Part shown: in pieces, positions 52,536-62,105 of the stretch
Numbering within the stretch: the first letter of the stretch is position 1
Layout: each line of letters opens with the position of its first letter
NCBI GenBank assembly: GCA_947493575.1
Contig: CANLRQ010000002.1
Span: 62,001-126,000, forward strand
DNA length: 64,000 nt
Reading direction: 5' to 3'
From: an uncultured Marinomonas sp.
GTDB lineage: Bacteria; Pseudomonadota; Gammaproteobacteria; Pseudomonadales; Marinomonadaceae
Program-made: the position numbers and the translations under genes
Notes under the pieces: generated by a model
Seen by the model: the letters and a program-made list of their open reading frames with translations, nothing else
What the model was told of the DNA's origin: nothing
Databases searched by the model: none

Positions 52536-53447
52536 CTATAGAGCGTCATCTAACCTTTTCGCTATGAGTGATTCTGCTTTTATCCATTCTCTAAAAACTT
52601 CCGCATGTGGGTGTGAATAATCACTCGATGAATAAACTAAATAAAATGCCTCAGGTGTTGAAATAGGAAGGTTAAATGGTGTAATTAACTTTCCATCATC
52701 TATCATTGGTTTAATTAATGATGAACGGCCAAGAGCAATACCTAAACCTTGAGCTGCCGTTTCCAATGAAGACACCAAAGTATCAAACTGAATACCTTGA
52801 TCCGTATCTATATGTCCAAAACCTGACTCCCTCAACCAGAACCCCCAACCTTCTTCATAGCCAAGTACATGCAATAAACAGTATTGATTCAGTTCGTCAG
52901 GCGTATTTGGAGGCAATAGCCCATTTACCAATTTTGGTGCACAAACGGGTATCAACATATCCCACGTCAACCTCTCCGCAACCATACCTTTCCACAACCC
53001 TTGGCCATAACGAATTTCAAGGTGACTATCTTTTTGATCTTTATTGTCAAACCAAATATTACTGGTAAACCGTAACTTAACATCAGGGTGCAAAGCTCTA
53101 AAACTCTTTAATCGAGGCGCAAGCCAACAGGTATAAAAAACCAAGTTAACCTTAATTGTTAATGACTGAGAGCGACCTTGCCCAAATAACTCATCGGTAA
53201 TAACAGTTAATCTTTCGATAGATTCCCGTACAGCGGGTAAATAAGCCAACCCGGCATCCGTCAATTGCAAGCTACGAGGTAATCTTTTAAAAAGAGTACA
53301 TCCAAGCTGCGACTCTAAACCACGTATTTGTTGACTCACAGCAGCCTGAGTTAGATTTAATTCATTTGCGGCTTGGGTGAAGTTTAAATGTCTCGCAGAT
53401 GATTCAAACGAGCGCAGCCAATTTAATGGGGGGAGCTTTTTTTTCAT
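52536..53447 (-). CDS. dddR: LysR-family regulator of the DMSP cluster
   Basis: A 303-residue GcvA-type LysR protein. The N-terminal HTH is PPLNWLRSFESSARHLNFTQAANELNLTQAAVSQQIRGLESQLGCTLFKR cut here; the effector domain follows with CWLAPRLKSFRALHPDVKLRF, LETAAQGLGIALGRSSLI. LysR proteins bind a small co-inducer and usually activate divergent or linked promoters. In the Marinomonas DMSP cluster a LysR regulator, DddR, sits with dddT-B-C and activates dddD when DMSP is present; the position here, downstream of dddC on the same strand, matches. The 108-bp gap to dddC allows either readthrough or an own promoter. Confidence 0.85.
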   Translation of the reverse strand: MKKKLPPLNWLRSFESSARHLNFTQAANELNLTQAAVSQQIRGLESQLGCTLFKRLPRSLQLTDAGLAYLPAVRESIERLTVITDELFGQGRSQSLTIKVNLVFYTCWLAPRLKSFRALHPDVKLRFTSNIWFDNKDQKDSHLEIRYGQGLWKGMVAERLTWDMLIPVCAPKLVNGLLPPNTPDELNQYCLLHVLGYEEGWGFWLRESGFGHIDTDQGIQFDTLVSSLETAAQGLGIALGRSSLIKPMIDDGKLITPFNLPISTPEAFYLVYSSSDYSHPHAEVFREWIKAESLIAKRLDDAL

Positions 53448-53555
53448 ATACTGTTTTCCTAAAATACTATTATAGAAAAAAAGAAAATAAAACCAAAAAA
53501 GACGTACTAGGAAATAACACCTCCCAATACGCCTTCATCAATTACCTTATAAGAA

Positions 53556-55052
53556 TTACTTCATTGTAGGCATTGAAAATGACACACCCTCACGAACACC
53601 AGCGGAAGGCCAACGCTGAGTGATGGTTTTACGTTTTGTATAAAAACGAACACCATCAGGACCATACGCATGTAAGTCACCAAATAAAGAACGCTTCCAG
53701 CCACCAAATGAATGATAAGCAACAGGTACAGGTAATGGCACATTAATGCCTACCATGCCAACCTGAATTCGATCAGAAAAATAACGTGCTGCTTCACCGT
53801 CACGAGTAAAGATACAAGTCCCATTTCCATATTCATGATCGTTAATCAAAGCCATGGCTTCTTCCATGCTTTGAGCACGAACAATCTGCAACACTGGACC
53901 AAAAATTTCAGCTTTATAGCTATCCATATCTGCAGTAACATTGTCAAGCAGAGTCGCTCCAACAAAAAAACCAGCCTGATATCCTTCTACATTTGGATTA
54001 CGACCATCAACAACAACACGAGCACCATTTTCTTCTGCACTGTTGATGTACCCAACCACTTTTTGCTCATGTTCTCTTGTAATAACTGGGCCAAAGTCAT
54101 TCTTAGAATCACAAAACGCACCAACTTTCAACGACGTCATGGCACTTTTTAATTTCTCTACTAATGTATCTGCCGCTGCATCTCCGACAGCAACAGCCAC
54201 AGAAAGAGCCATACAACGCTCTCCAGAAGAACCGAATGCAGCACCAAGAAGTTGGTTCACCGTGTTATCCATATCTGCATCAGGCATAACAATCGCATGA
54301 TTTTTTGCGCCTCCTAATGCTTGGCAACGCTTTCCGTTAGCACTGGCTGTTTTATAAATATACTCTGCAATAGGCGTTGATCCAACAAAGCTTACAGCTT
54401 TAATTCGATCATCAGATAAAAGTGTGTCTACCGCTTCTTTATCACCATTTACAACATTCAATACACCTTTAGGCAATCCTGCTTCTTGCAGTAATTGAGC
54501 GATGTATAAAGTTGAACTTGGGTCACGTTCTGACGGTTTCAAAATAAAAGTGTTACCGCAAGCAATAGCCAAAGGAAACATCCACATTGGAACCATTGCA
54601 GGGAAATTAAACGGAGTAATACCAGTGACAACACCGAGTGGCTGAAACTCACTCCAAGAATCTATATTTGGCCCAACATTTTTACTGTACTCCCCTTTAA
54701 GCAGCTCAGGAATACCACAAGCAAACTCTACATTCTCAATGCCTCGTTGAAGTTCACCAGCCGCATCATGGGAAATTTTGCCATGCTCTTCTCCAATTAA
54801 TTGACAAATATATTCGGCCTTTTCTTCCAACAGCGCCTTAAATTTAAACATAATACGAGCGCGCTTGATCGGGGGTGTATCACGCCAAGCTGGAAAAGCT
54901 TGCTCTGCTGAAGCAATTGCATTTTCAACCGTTACTTGTGACGCTAAGTCCACACTTTTGGAGACTGCTCCAGTCGATGGATTAAATACATCTTGACTGC
55001 GAGTTCCTTCTACAAATACTTCCCCATCAATTAAGTGCCCAATAATACTCAT
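53556..55052 (-). CDS. dddC: CoA-acylating malonate/methylmalonate-semialdehyde dehydrogenase
   Basis: NAD- and CoA-dependent aldehyde dehydrogenase (MmsA type, 498 residues) that converts malonate semialdehyde to acetyl-CoA with loss of CO2. Visible: GVVTGITPFNFPAMVPMWMFPLAIACGNTFILKPSERDP cut here, AVSFVGSTPIAEYIYKTA, catalytic Cys in GSSGERCMALSVAVAVG, YGNGTCIFTRDGEAARYF and the C-terminal SFGGWKRSLFGD. In DMSP catabolism it follows DddB, completing conversion of 3-hydroxypropionate to acetyl-CoA. It lies 48 bp after dddB in the same direction; valine catabolism genes that usually accompany mmsA are absent, favouring the dddC reading. Confidence 0.9.
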   Translation of the reverse strand: MSIIGHLIDGEVFVEGTRSQDVFNPSTGAVSKSVDLASQVTVENAIASAEQAFPAWRDTPPIKRARIMFKFKALLEEKAEYICQLIGEEHGKISHDAAGELQRGIENVEFACGIPELLKGEYSKNVGPNIDSWSEFQPLGVVTGITPFNFPAMVPMWMFPLAIACGNTFILKPSERDPSSTLYIAQLLQEAGLPKGVLNVVNGDKEAVDTLLSDDRIKAVSFVGSTPIAEYIYKTASANGKRCQALGGAKNHAIVMPDADMDNTVNQLLGAAFGSSGERCMALSVAVAVGDAAADTLVEKLKSAMTSLKVGAFCDSKNDFGPVITREHEQKVVGYINSAEENGARVVVDGRNPNVEGYQAGFFVGATLLDNVTADMDSYKAEIFGPVLQIVRAQSMEEAMALINDHEYGNGTCIFTRDGEAARYFSDRIQVGMVGINVPLPVPVAYHSFGGWKRSLFGDLHAYGPDGVRFYTKRKTITQRWPSAGVREGVSFSMPTMK

Positions 55053-55100
55053 ATCAATATCCTCTACTCATTTTTTATTTTTAAAAGACCAAAAATTTGA

Positions 55101-56258
55101 TCACCATAATTGACGATATAACTCTACAATCTCTTCTGCTGTCGGCACCCTTGGGTTATTTGCCGGAGATCCAGAAGTAAGAGCCTGCTCAGCCATTGTG
55201 GGCATAAGGTCAAAAAACGCTTCTTTATTTATACCAAACTGCTCAGGCGTTGGAACCTTTAATTCCTCATTTAATAATTTCAATTCTTGTATCAAGAGCT
55301 GATTCGCGATTTCTGCAGAGTCCGAAACAGAAGCTATTCCCATTGCTCTTGCACAATCAGCATAGCGTTCAGGACATGAAACAAGAGAAAACTCGGTTAC
55401 TGAAGGCAGTAGCATTGCATTTGAAAGCCCATGAGGAACATGAAATGCGGCACCAATAGGACGGCTCATACCATGTACTAACGCCACGGATGCTGCAGAA
55501 AAGGCAACCCCAGCAAGCGTCGACCCTAACATTATTTTTTCACGAGCTTCTTCATCTGATCCATCATGGAAGACTTTACGCAAATTAGGTGCAATCAGTT
55601 TCATTGCCTCTAATGCTTGAGAATCACTATAATGATTCGCCTTTTTACTTACATAAGCTTCAATGGCGTGGGTTAATGCATCAATTCCTGTATCGGCAGT
55701 AATCCTAGCAGGCAATGACAAGGTCAGTTTATAATCAACCAATGCTGCAATAGGCATAAAACCAACACCGACACACAACATCTTCTCATCACTAACTTCA
55801 TCAGTAATGATTGTAAAGCGAGTAACTTCAGAACCTGTACCAGCTGTCGTAGGTATTGCAATAAGAGGGAGGCCAGATTCGTTTACTATTCGAGGAAATT
55901 TATAATCTGACATCTTCCCGCCATAACGAGCTAAAATTGCAATCGCTTTAGCACTATCAATAGGACTCCCTCCTCCTATTGCAATAATACAATCAAAATC
56001 CCCTGACCTTGCCTTTAACACACCCGATTGAATTGAAAGAACGGTCGGCTCAGGTACTGTGTCGTCAAAAACATCTGCCTCCATACCATTTTCCTTTAAA
56101 ACATCATTAATGCCCGCAACATAGCCAAGAGACACCATTACTTTATCGGTAATTATTAGTGGCTTTTTACAATCAAGAGACCTTAATACGCTTGCAATAT
56201 CTTTACTTGCACCACCTCCCACCTGAACAATACGTGGAAGTATAATTTGATTCGACAT
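55101..56258 (-). CDS. dddB: Iron-containing alcohol dehydrogenase, 3-hydroxypropionate type
   Basis: A 385-residue Fe-ADH that in this pathway oxidises 3-hydroxypropionate to malonate semialdehyde. ATG 56258 is chosen because AGGAG lies 7 bases upstream; a GTG two codons earlier is possible. The NAD site shows AIGGGSPIDSAKAIAIL; the TTAGTGSEVTRF motif follows; metal-binding residues are in TADTGIDALTHAIEAYVSK (Asp, His) and HGMSRPIGAAFHVPHGLSNAMLL (His). It is between dddT and dddC in a same-strand run, the order known from Marinomonas DMSP clusters. Confidence 0.9.
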   Translation of the reverse strand: MSNQIILPRIVQVGGGASKDIASVLRSLDCKKPLIITDKVMVSLGYVAGINDVLKENGMEADVFDDTVPEPTVLSIQSGVLKARSGDFDCIIAIGGGSPIDSAKAIAILARYGGKMSDYKFPRIVNESGLPLIAIPTTAGTGSEVTRFTIITDEVSDEKMLCVGVGFMPIAALVDYKLTLSLPARITADTGIDALTHAIEAYVSKKANHYSDSQALEAMKLIAPNLRKVFHDGSDEEAREKIMLGSTLAGVAFSAASVALVHGMSRPIGAAFHVPHGLSNAMLLPSVTEFSLVSCPERYADCARAMGIASVSDSAEIANQLLIQELKLLNEELKVPTPEQFGINKEAFFDLMPTMAEQALTSGSPANNPRVPTAEEIVELYRQLW

Positions 56259-56387
56259 TTTCACTCTCCTACAGTAAGAATAAATAGAGCTAACAATTTC
56301 TAAATATAAAAATCCACATTTAAAGCAAGAAGAGATGAGCCATTCGTCATTAAATGATTCACCCTTCTATTAAAAATTGCGAATAGA

Positions 56388-58019
56388 TTACTTTGAACTT
56401 TCCCCAGCGACTGTTGAGGCATCTATATTTGAACTCTCTTCAGTCTCCAGTTTTTTACGTTCGGGGTGTAATATACGACCAGGAAGCGCCTCTGCTCGTA
56501 AGGATTTATATAACCCGTACGTCGCCATAATAATGATTACAGAAAAGGGTAAAGCCGCTACTATCGATGCTGTTTGTAAGGCTTTTAAACCTCCAGCTAT
56601 CAATAGCACTGCTGAAACACCGCCTACCGCAAAACCCCAAAATACACGGAACCTTGCAGGTGGATTTTCACTCCCCATAGAAAGCAATGTACAAATAACT
56701 AGAGTTGCGGAATCCGCTGATGTAACAAAATAAGTGACGAGCATAATGGTACAAATAGCCGCCATTATTGTTGTAATTAAGGCATGATTCCCCATTAATT
56801 CAATTGTTGTAAACAGCGCCATAGTTGTATCTTTATTTACCGCTTCAACAATGCCCCCATTACCATACATTTCTATAAAAATAGCCGTATTACCGAAGAT
56901 GGTGATCCAAAGAGCTGCCAATAAAGTCGGAGCTAAAAGAACGCCTAAAATAAATTGCCTAATAGTTCTTCCTTTTGAAATGCGAGCAATAAAAATCCCG
57001 CAGAAAGGAGACCAAGCGATCCACCACCCCCAATAAAAGATTGTCCACCAGCCTTGCCATTGCCCTTCAGGGTCAGGATCAACCCAAAAGCCTAACTCAA
57101 CAGCGTGGAACATATAATCACCAATGTTAGTGAAGAAAGAGCCAAGTACATACGATGTCGGCCCAAAAATAACGAATAGCACCAACATCAATACAGTGAG
57201 CTGCATATTCAATTCACTTAAAATGCGTATTCCTTTATTGACTCCCGTCAGTACAGAAGCGGTGGCCACAATAGACAAAACAGCAATTAAGATGACTTGA
57301 TTCGTTGTACTAACATCGATACCAATTAGATAAGACAACCCGGCGTTCATTTGTTGAGCACCTAAACCTAAGGAAGTTGCAATACCAAAAACCGTACCAA
57401 ATACCGCTAATAAGTCGGCTGCATGTCCAATGGGTCCATAGATACGATCTCCAAATATTGAATACAAGCCAGAACGAATAGATAGAGGTAGTCCTTTTCG
57501 GTAAGAAAAATAAGCGAGGACGAGGCCGATAACAGCAAACAAAGCCCAACCATGCAAACCCCAATGGAAAATTGCAATCCTCATTGCGATTTGTGCTGCT
57601 TCTGCTGTTTGCTGAGCACCAGATCCAATTAAAGGGTTACTTTGAAAGTGAAACATGGGTTCTGCAACACTCCAAAAAAGAATGCCTATCCCAATACCTG
57701 CACCGAATAACATTGAAAACCAAGCAAATATACTGAATTCAGGTTTATCAGTATCTTTGCCTAAACGAATGTCACCATAACGACTAAGCGCTAGCCACAT
57801 GGAAAAAAACAAAAAGAAGCTCATTATTCCAATGTAATACCACGCCAGCTCAGCAGCAATAAAATCTTTTGCAGTTGCATAAAGCGAATTAGCATATTCA
57901 GGGTCAACAATAGTAAATAGCACAAACGCCATCACTAATAACCCAGAGCCAATCGCCATAACCGGGTCAACACCGGCCAAAATACCCGTTTTTGGCATCG
58001 TGTAATTATTTTTATTCAT
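56388..58019 (-). CDS. dddT: BCCT-family transporter for DMSP/betaine
   Basis: A 543-residue, 12-helix sodium- or proton-coupled carrier of the betaine-choline-carnitine family. Hallmarks: FSIFAWFSMLFGAGIGIGILFWSVAEPMFHF cut here, the Trp-rich signature helix WWTIFYWGWWIAWSPFCGIF, ISKGRTIRQFILGVLLAPT, and a polar C-terminal tail. DMSP is a sulfur analogue of glycine betaine, and BCCT carriers import both; in Marinomonas sp. MWYL1 the equivalent DddT sits divergent from dddD. It leads the dddT-B-C-R run. GGIVEAVNKDTTMALFTTIEL is an unremarkable loop. The start has AAGGAATT upstream. Confidence 0.9.
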   Translation of the reverse strand: MNKNNYTMPKTGILAGVDPVMAIGSGLLVMAFVLFTIVDPEYANSLYATAKDFIAAELAWYYIGIMSFFLFFSMWLALSRYGDIRLGKDTDKPEFSIFAWFSMLFGAGIGIGILFWSVAEPMFHFQSNPLIGSGAQQTAEAAQIAMRIAIFHWGLHGWALFAVIGLVLAYFSYRKGLPLSIRSGLYSIFGDRIYGPIGHAADLLAVFGTVFGIATSLGLGAQQMNAGLSYLIGIDVSTTNQVILIAVLSIVATASVLTGVNKGIRILSELNMQLTVLMLVLFVIFGPTSYVLGSFFTNIGDYMFHAVELGFWVDPDPEGQWQGWWTIFYWGWWIAWSPFCGIFIARISKGRTIRQFILGVLLAPTLLAALWITIFGNTAIFIEMYGNGGIVEAVNKDTTMALFTTIELMGNHALITTIMAAICTIMLVTYFVTSADSATLVICTLLSMGSENPPARFRVFWGFAVGGVSAVLLIAGGLKALQTASIVAALPFSVIIIMATYGLYKSLRAEALPGRILHPERKKLETEESSNIDASTVAGESSK

Positions 58020-58569
58020 GACGCAATTCCTTAATTATTTTATTAAATCTCGGTCGTACTATAAGTCGTTTTAGTATGCATTTAAGAGGTATGGAATAGC
58101 TCACAACCTGATCACCCATTTGTCAAAAACATGACCACTTAGATGTATAACATTCATATTTATTCTCAAGTTATGTAATTTTTTCAACCATGACAGTTAC
58201 CTATCCAGCCAACCCACGAATAGATACGAGTGCTATTTGTATGAAATGGTAGGAACTCTGGGAAGCAATAAAAAAACACCCTGAGACCATTTTTTATTTA
58301 TTGCCCATAAAGTACATAGCTTACGGCCTCACACACCACCTCGTTTCTAGCCTGTTTTTTTCCTTCAAATTCAAATGCATAAAAAAAACCACCCCTCACC
58401 ATTATTTTATATTGCTGGTTTCTCACACCTGTCTTTTCCTAAACTCCAATTATTGATCAAAAGTCATGGCAGTACCCAGATCAATAAAAAAGAAAAAGCC
58501 AACATAAAATAAAAATGACAATCTCCTACTATTCCTTTAGTAGATGTCCGCTTCGAAAGGTAATTGGCA
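58020..58569. promoter_or_regulatory. dddT-dddD divergent control region
   Basis: 550 bp without a gene between the two divergent ddd transcripts. It must contain both promoters and, by analogy, the DddR-responsive site. I see a short palindrome GTCA-N6-TGAC at 58122-58135 and AT-rich blocks, but no single hit that I would name as the operator. No mobile repeat is present here. Confidence 0.5.
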
Positions 58570-61080
58570 ATGCTAAATCACTCACTTCCTCTAAAAGGCA
58601 TTCGTGTCATCGACTTTGGTCAACAAATCGCAGGGCCTGCTGTCGCAATGGTACTCGCTGATCTTGGTGCTACCGTAATTCATATAGACCCACCATCAGG
58701 GCCTAGTTGGGACAATCCTGCCAATGCAGTACTTAACCGCAACAAAAGCAGCATTCGTTTAGATTTAAAAACTGAATCCGGTAGAGAAAAAGCACTCGAG
58801 CTTATAGACAATGCCGATATTGTGTTAGAAAGCTTTCGCTTTGGAGTCATGGCAAGATTAGGAATTAATTTTACTCAACTGCGTGATAAACGCCCAGATT
58901 TAATCACCTTATCTATTCCGGGGTTTGCCAGTAATGATGAGCTACGACATGAATGGAAGGCAACGGAAGCAGTTGTTGCTGCAACGTGCGGAGCCTTTAC
59001 GGATATGGGATTCAATCGCCTTTTAATGGGAATTAACCCTAGCTTTTCACCTTTACCTTTAGGCTCTTCCTATACAATAACGCTTGCGGCAACGGCTGTT
59101 TCTTTGGCTTTATTTGAACGAGAAAAAACAGGACGTGGCGATCATATTGAAGTCCCTGTAGCAGCGGCTATGATGGAAGGATTATCTTATAACTCTTACG
59201 TTATTGATGACCTTCCAGAGCGTTATAAAACGATGCGTGAACACGAAATAGAGCATCGTAAAAACAATAATATTCCAATGAATCTTAACTATTCAGACCT
59301 ACAGGAATACCTCGATCCTTTCTATAGAACCTATGAATGTGCCGATGGCAGAATGTTCTACTGCGTCTGCCCTTCACACAGAAATCATGCTAAACGAGCA
59401 TTAACTGCATTAGGAATTTATGATGAATTAATGGCGGAAGGTCTACCTGAAGTAAATGATTTGCACATGCCAATTGCTGAATGGGATGGCGAAACCTCTA
59501 TTGGCGTTTATCCTCTTCCTAAAAAGTGGGCCGATATCATTTCAGTGAAAATGAAAAAAGCATTTCGCACCAAGACCTCAGTCGAATGGGGAATTGTTTT
59601 TGGAGAAAATAAAATTCCCGGTGCCCCTCATCGTACTACACAAGAATGGGTTAATGATGAACACACAAACGCTGCGGGCTTATTTGTTGAAGTCGATGAT
59701 CCTGAATATGGGCTTATGAAACAACCGGGACCAGTAACCTGGTTTGAAAACATAGATGATACTATCCTAAGTCCATCACCAAGAAAAAATATAACCTTTG
59801 AAGAAGCTCTTATCGAATTAGCAACAACTCAAGAGGCCTTCACTAGTAATCGACCTGTCGGTGATGAAATCCACCCAGTATCAGGAAAAGGTTGGCTTGA
59901 CGGTTTTCGTATCCTCGATCTCACCAATGTTATTGCAGGCCCACACTCTACTGCTTTTTTTGCTCGCTTTGGTGCTGAAATCATTAAACTTGACCCTGTC
60001 ACGCCTTTGTATGACCCATTGATAGGAACACTCTTTGCCTTTCAAACAGGAGTGGGAAAGAAAAGCGCTCTCGTCAATATAATGACTGACGAAGGAAGAG
60101 AAGTATTTAATCGCCTAGTTCAATCCGTTGATATGGTGGTTATTAATGCACCTGAGCGCCAAATTCAACCTCTAGGACTCGATCACGAAAGTTTGCAAGC
60201 AATTAACCCTGGTGTACTTTTTTGTCGTCTAGATTGTTTTGGAGGCCCAAAACCTGGACCTAAAACGAATTACATAGGCTATGATGATATTATCCAAGCA
60301 AATAGCGGTATCATGAGCCGCTTTGGTGGTGCTCAAACCCCCGAAGAGCACGCCCACCTAGGCACATTAGATGTGAACTGTGGCTTTGCTGGCGCTCTGG
60401 GTATGGCCATCGCACTTTACCATAAAGAGAGAACTGGAGAAATAACCCGAGCAAGAACATCCCTATCAGCAGTAACAAACCTTGCACAGATTTCATTTGC
60501 CTTTGACTATGAAGGCCGCTCTTTATTTGATGAGCCATCTGGCCGTGAAGTATTAGGACACAATGCCCTGTCTCATTTTTATGAAACCAATAATGGCTGG
60601 ATATATTTGGATGCATGCGAGAATGACATAGAAAAGCTTGATCAAATTGATGGCTTAGAAGGATTAGTGGAAACACCTGACCTTAGCACATTCTTACGTC
60701 ATACTTTTCTGACAAAATCCACAGAATACTGGACAGACCTACTTCATAGAGCAGACATAGCTGCAGCCGAGCCATTAGCGATAGAAGACATACGTGAACA
60801 ACATAGCCGAGAAGCCGATGATACGGTTGGAGTTGATCGTGGTAGCTTTGCCTTTTCTATTTATAAAAATCATCCAAGTGGACACCGCGTCACTATGATT
60901 GATCAATACTCAATTAGACCCAATGAAGCCAGTATAAAAGCAGCATCACCGACAGAAAAGTGGGGGAATTCAACTCGAGAAGTGCTCGAAAGTGTCGGCT
61001 ATAGCATTGAGGAGATTGACAAGTTAATAGAAAATAAAGTCGCAGGTCTTGGATGGGGTAAAGAATTTTTACCTAGCTAA
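58570..61080 (+). CDS. dddD: DMSP CoA-transferase/lyase DddD
   Basis: An 836-residue protein of two fused class III (CaiB/BaiF) CoA-transferase domains that acts on DMSP with acetyl-CoA to release DMS and form 3-hydroxypropionyl-CoA. Domain 1 spans about 5-430 (GIRVIDFGQQIAGPAVAMVLADLGATVIHI), domain 2 about 440-830 (FRILDLTNVIAGPHSTAFFARFGAEIIKLDP). The catalytic Asp of the family is present only in domain 2 (GTLDVNCGF, residue about 601); the matching site in domain 1 reads PLPLGSSYT without Asp, as reported for DddD. ATG 58570 is preferred over TTG 58564 on spacing from AAAGG. Length, domain plan and divergent dddT-B-C-R leave little room for another call. Confidence 0.95.
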   Translation: MLNHSLPLKGIRVIDFGQQIAGPAVAMVLADLGATVIHIDPPSGPSWDNPANAVLNRNKSSIRLDLKTESGREKALELIDNADIVLESFRFGVMARLGINFTQLRDKRPDLITLSIPGFASNDELRHEWKATEAVVAATCGAFTDMGFNRLLMGINPSFSPLPLGSSYTITLAATAVSLALFEREKTGRGDHIEVPVAAAMMEGLSYNSYVIDDLPERYKTMREHEIEHRKNNNIPMNLNYSDLQEYLDPFYRTYECADGRMFYCVCPSHRNHAKRALTALGIYDELMAEGLPEVNDLHMPIAEWDGETSIGVYPLPKKWADIISVKMKKAFRTKTSVEWGIVFGENKIPGAPHRTTQEWVNDEHTNAAGLFVEVDDPEYGLMKQPGPVTWFENIDDTILSPSPRKNITFEEALIELATTQEAFTSNRPVGDEIHPVSGKGWLDGFRILDLTNVIAGPHSTAFFARFGAEIIKLDPVTPLYDPLIGTLFAFQTGVGKKSALVNIMTDEGREVFNRLVQSVDMVVINAPERQIQPLGLDHESLQAINPGVLFCRLDCFGGPKPGPKTNYIGYDDIIQANSGIMSRFGGAQTPEEHAHLGTLDVNCGFAGALGMAIALYHKERTGEITRARTSLSAVTNLAQISFAFDYEGRSLFDEPSGREVLGHNALSHFYETNNGWIYLDACENDIEKLDQIDGLEGLVETPDLSTFLRHTFLTKSTEYWTDLLHRADIAAAEPLAIEDIREQHSREADDTVGVDRGSFAFSIYKNHPSGHRVTMIDQYSIRPNEASIKAASPTEKWGNSTREVLESVGYSIEEIDKLIENKVAGLGWGKEFLPS

Positions 61081-61099
61081 TCCGACCTAATTAGCACGC

Positions 61100-61146
61100 T
61101 CCACAATCACTAATTCAATATAGAAATTACTATTAGTGATTGTGGA
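61100..61146. terminator. Bidirectional terminator between dddD and the IclR gene
   Basis: A 15-bp inverted repeat TCCACAATCACTAAT / ATTAGTGATTGTGGA with a 17-nt loop, exactly between the convergent dddD and IclR genes. It lacks a strong T tract but is the only structure able to separate the two transcripts. Confidence 0.7.
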
Positions 61147-61158
61147 CTAAATTAAACA

Positions 61159-61923
61159 TTAAATGATACGTGCTGACAGCTGACGCGCAGCTTGAACTAA
61201 ATTTTTCGCATATTGACGCGCTTCTGAGGGATCAAATTCTGCACTTTTAATAGCAAGACTTATCGTCGCCACAGGTTCATTACACAAATTCATAACCGGC
61301 GCTGCAAGTGTACTAATGCGACCATCAAAATCCCCATTACTGACAGAATACCCGAGTCGTGCCGCCCTACCAATTTCTTCTAACACCTCTTTTTTCCTAA
61401 CCTTAGTTAAGAAATTAGACTCGGCCTCCAAAGTAAAGTAGTTTTTTCTAAACTCATCTGAATGCATAGCTAAAAGCGACTTACCCGATGCTGAAGAATG
61501 CATACCTATCGTTTGACCAATATAAATTTCAAAAGCATTGCTCACTGAAGGCTCCACTTTAGAAACAACAACCATTTGATTGCCGATGGGAACACTTAAA
61601 AAAATAGGCTGGTGTATCTCATTTTTTAAAATTTCCGCAATGGGGTAAAAGAATGGAATCAGGCTTTGCTTACTAAATACTGTAGAAGCCACTTCAAAAA
61701 TACGAGAGCCAACGCTGTAAGATCGCTTTCTACGAGGGTCAGTTGAAACCATCTGATGTACAAGTAACGAATTAATGACCCGATGGGCACTTGCAGCGGG
61801 GATATTGGTTTGTTTACAAATTTCAGATAAGGTTAAAGGAAAAGAGGAGGCCGCAATTAAATCAATAATCGCAATCGCATTATCTACTGCTGGGGCTTGA
61901 GTTTTATTTTTTTCAATGCTCAT
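61159..61923 (-). CDS. IclR-family transcriptional regulator
   Basis: A 254-residue regulator with an N-terminal winged helix (AIAIIDLIAASSFPLTLSEICKQTNIPAASAHRVINSLLVHQMV cut here) and a C-terminal GAF-like effector domain (IGMHSSASGKSLLA, EIGRAARLGYSVSNGDFDGRISTLAAPVMN). IclR proteins sense small organic acids or sugars and repress or activate nearby catabolic genes. A perfect 46-bp palindrome with an IclR-box-like core lies 83 bp upstream of its start, the natural autoregulatory site. Likely targets are the aldo/keto reductase and aldehyde dehydrogenase genes upstream on the same strand; a role in the ddd pathway cannot be excluded. Confidence 0.88.
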   Translation of the reverse strand: MSIEKNKTQAPAVDNAIAIIDLIAASSFPLTLSEICKQTNIPAASAHRVINSLLVHQMVSTDPRRKRSYSVGSRIFEVASTVFSKQSLIPFFYPIAEILKNEIHQPIFLSVPIGNQMVVVSKVEPSVSNAFEIYIGQTIGMHSSASGKSLLAMHSDEFRKNYFTLEAESNFLTKVRKKEVLEEIGRAARLGYSVSNGDFDGRISTLAAPVMNLCNEPVATISLAIKSAEFDPSEARQYAKNLVQAARQLSARII

Positions 61924-62005
61924 TTCAATACTTTTTTAAGAATGTAAAACCACTTTACCATTGATACCTTTAAATACATTTCAGGCACCAGCGTTTATCT
62001 TCGAG

Positions 62006-62051
62006 AATAAATTCTTTATATGGAATAAATATTCCATATAAAGAATTTATT
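62006..62051. promoter_or_regulatory. IclR-type operator: perfect 22-bp-arm palindrome
   Basis: Arms at 62006-62027 and 62030-62051 are perfect complements around a 2-nt centre. The core TATGGAATAAATATTCCATA resembles the TGGAAAT-ATTTCCA class of IclR boxes. It lies 83 bp upstream of the IclR start codon and 110 bp downstream of the aldo/keto reductase stop, with no T tract typical of a terminator. Perfect arms of this length are very unlikely by chance. Confidence 0.65.
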
Positions 62052-62105
62052 ACAGGATATTATGCCTTTAAAGCAATAAAAACAAATCCCTTTGAAGCAA
62101 CAGAC

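Noticed and set aside
53556..55052. Valine-catabolism mmsA
   Set aside because: The protein is of the MmsA type, but no other branched-chain catabolic gene is adjacent and the order dddT-B-C-R is kept, so dddC is favoured.
58122..58135. GTCA-N6-TGAC as the DddR operator
   Set aside because: LysR sites are T-N11-A with extended symmetry; this short match in a 550-bp region is not convincing on its own.
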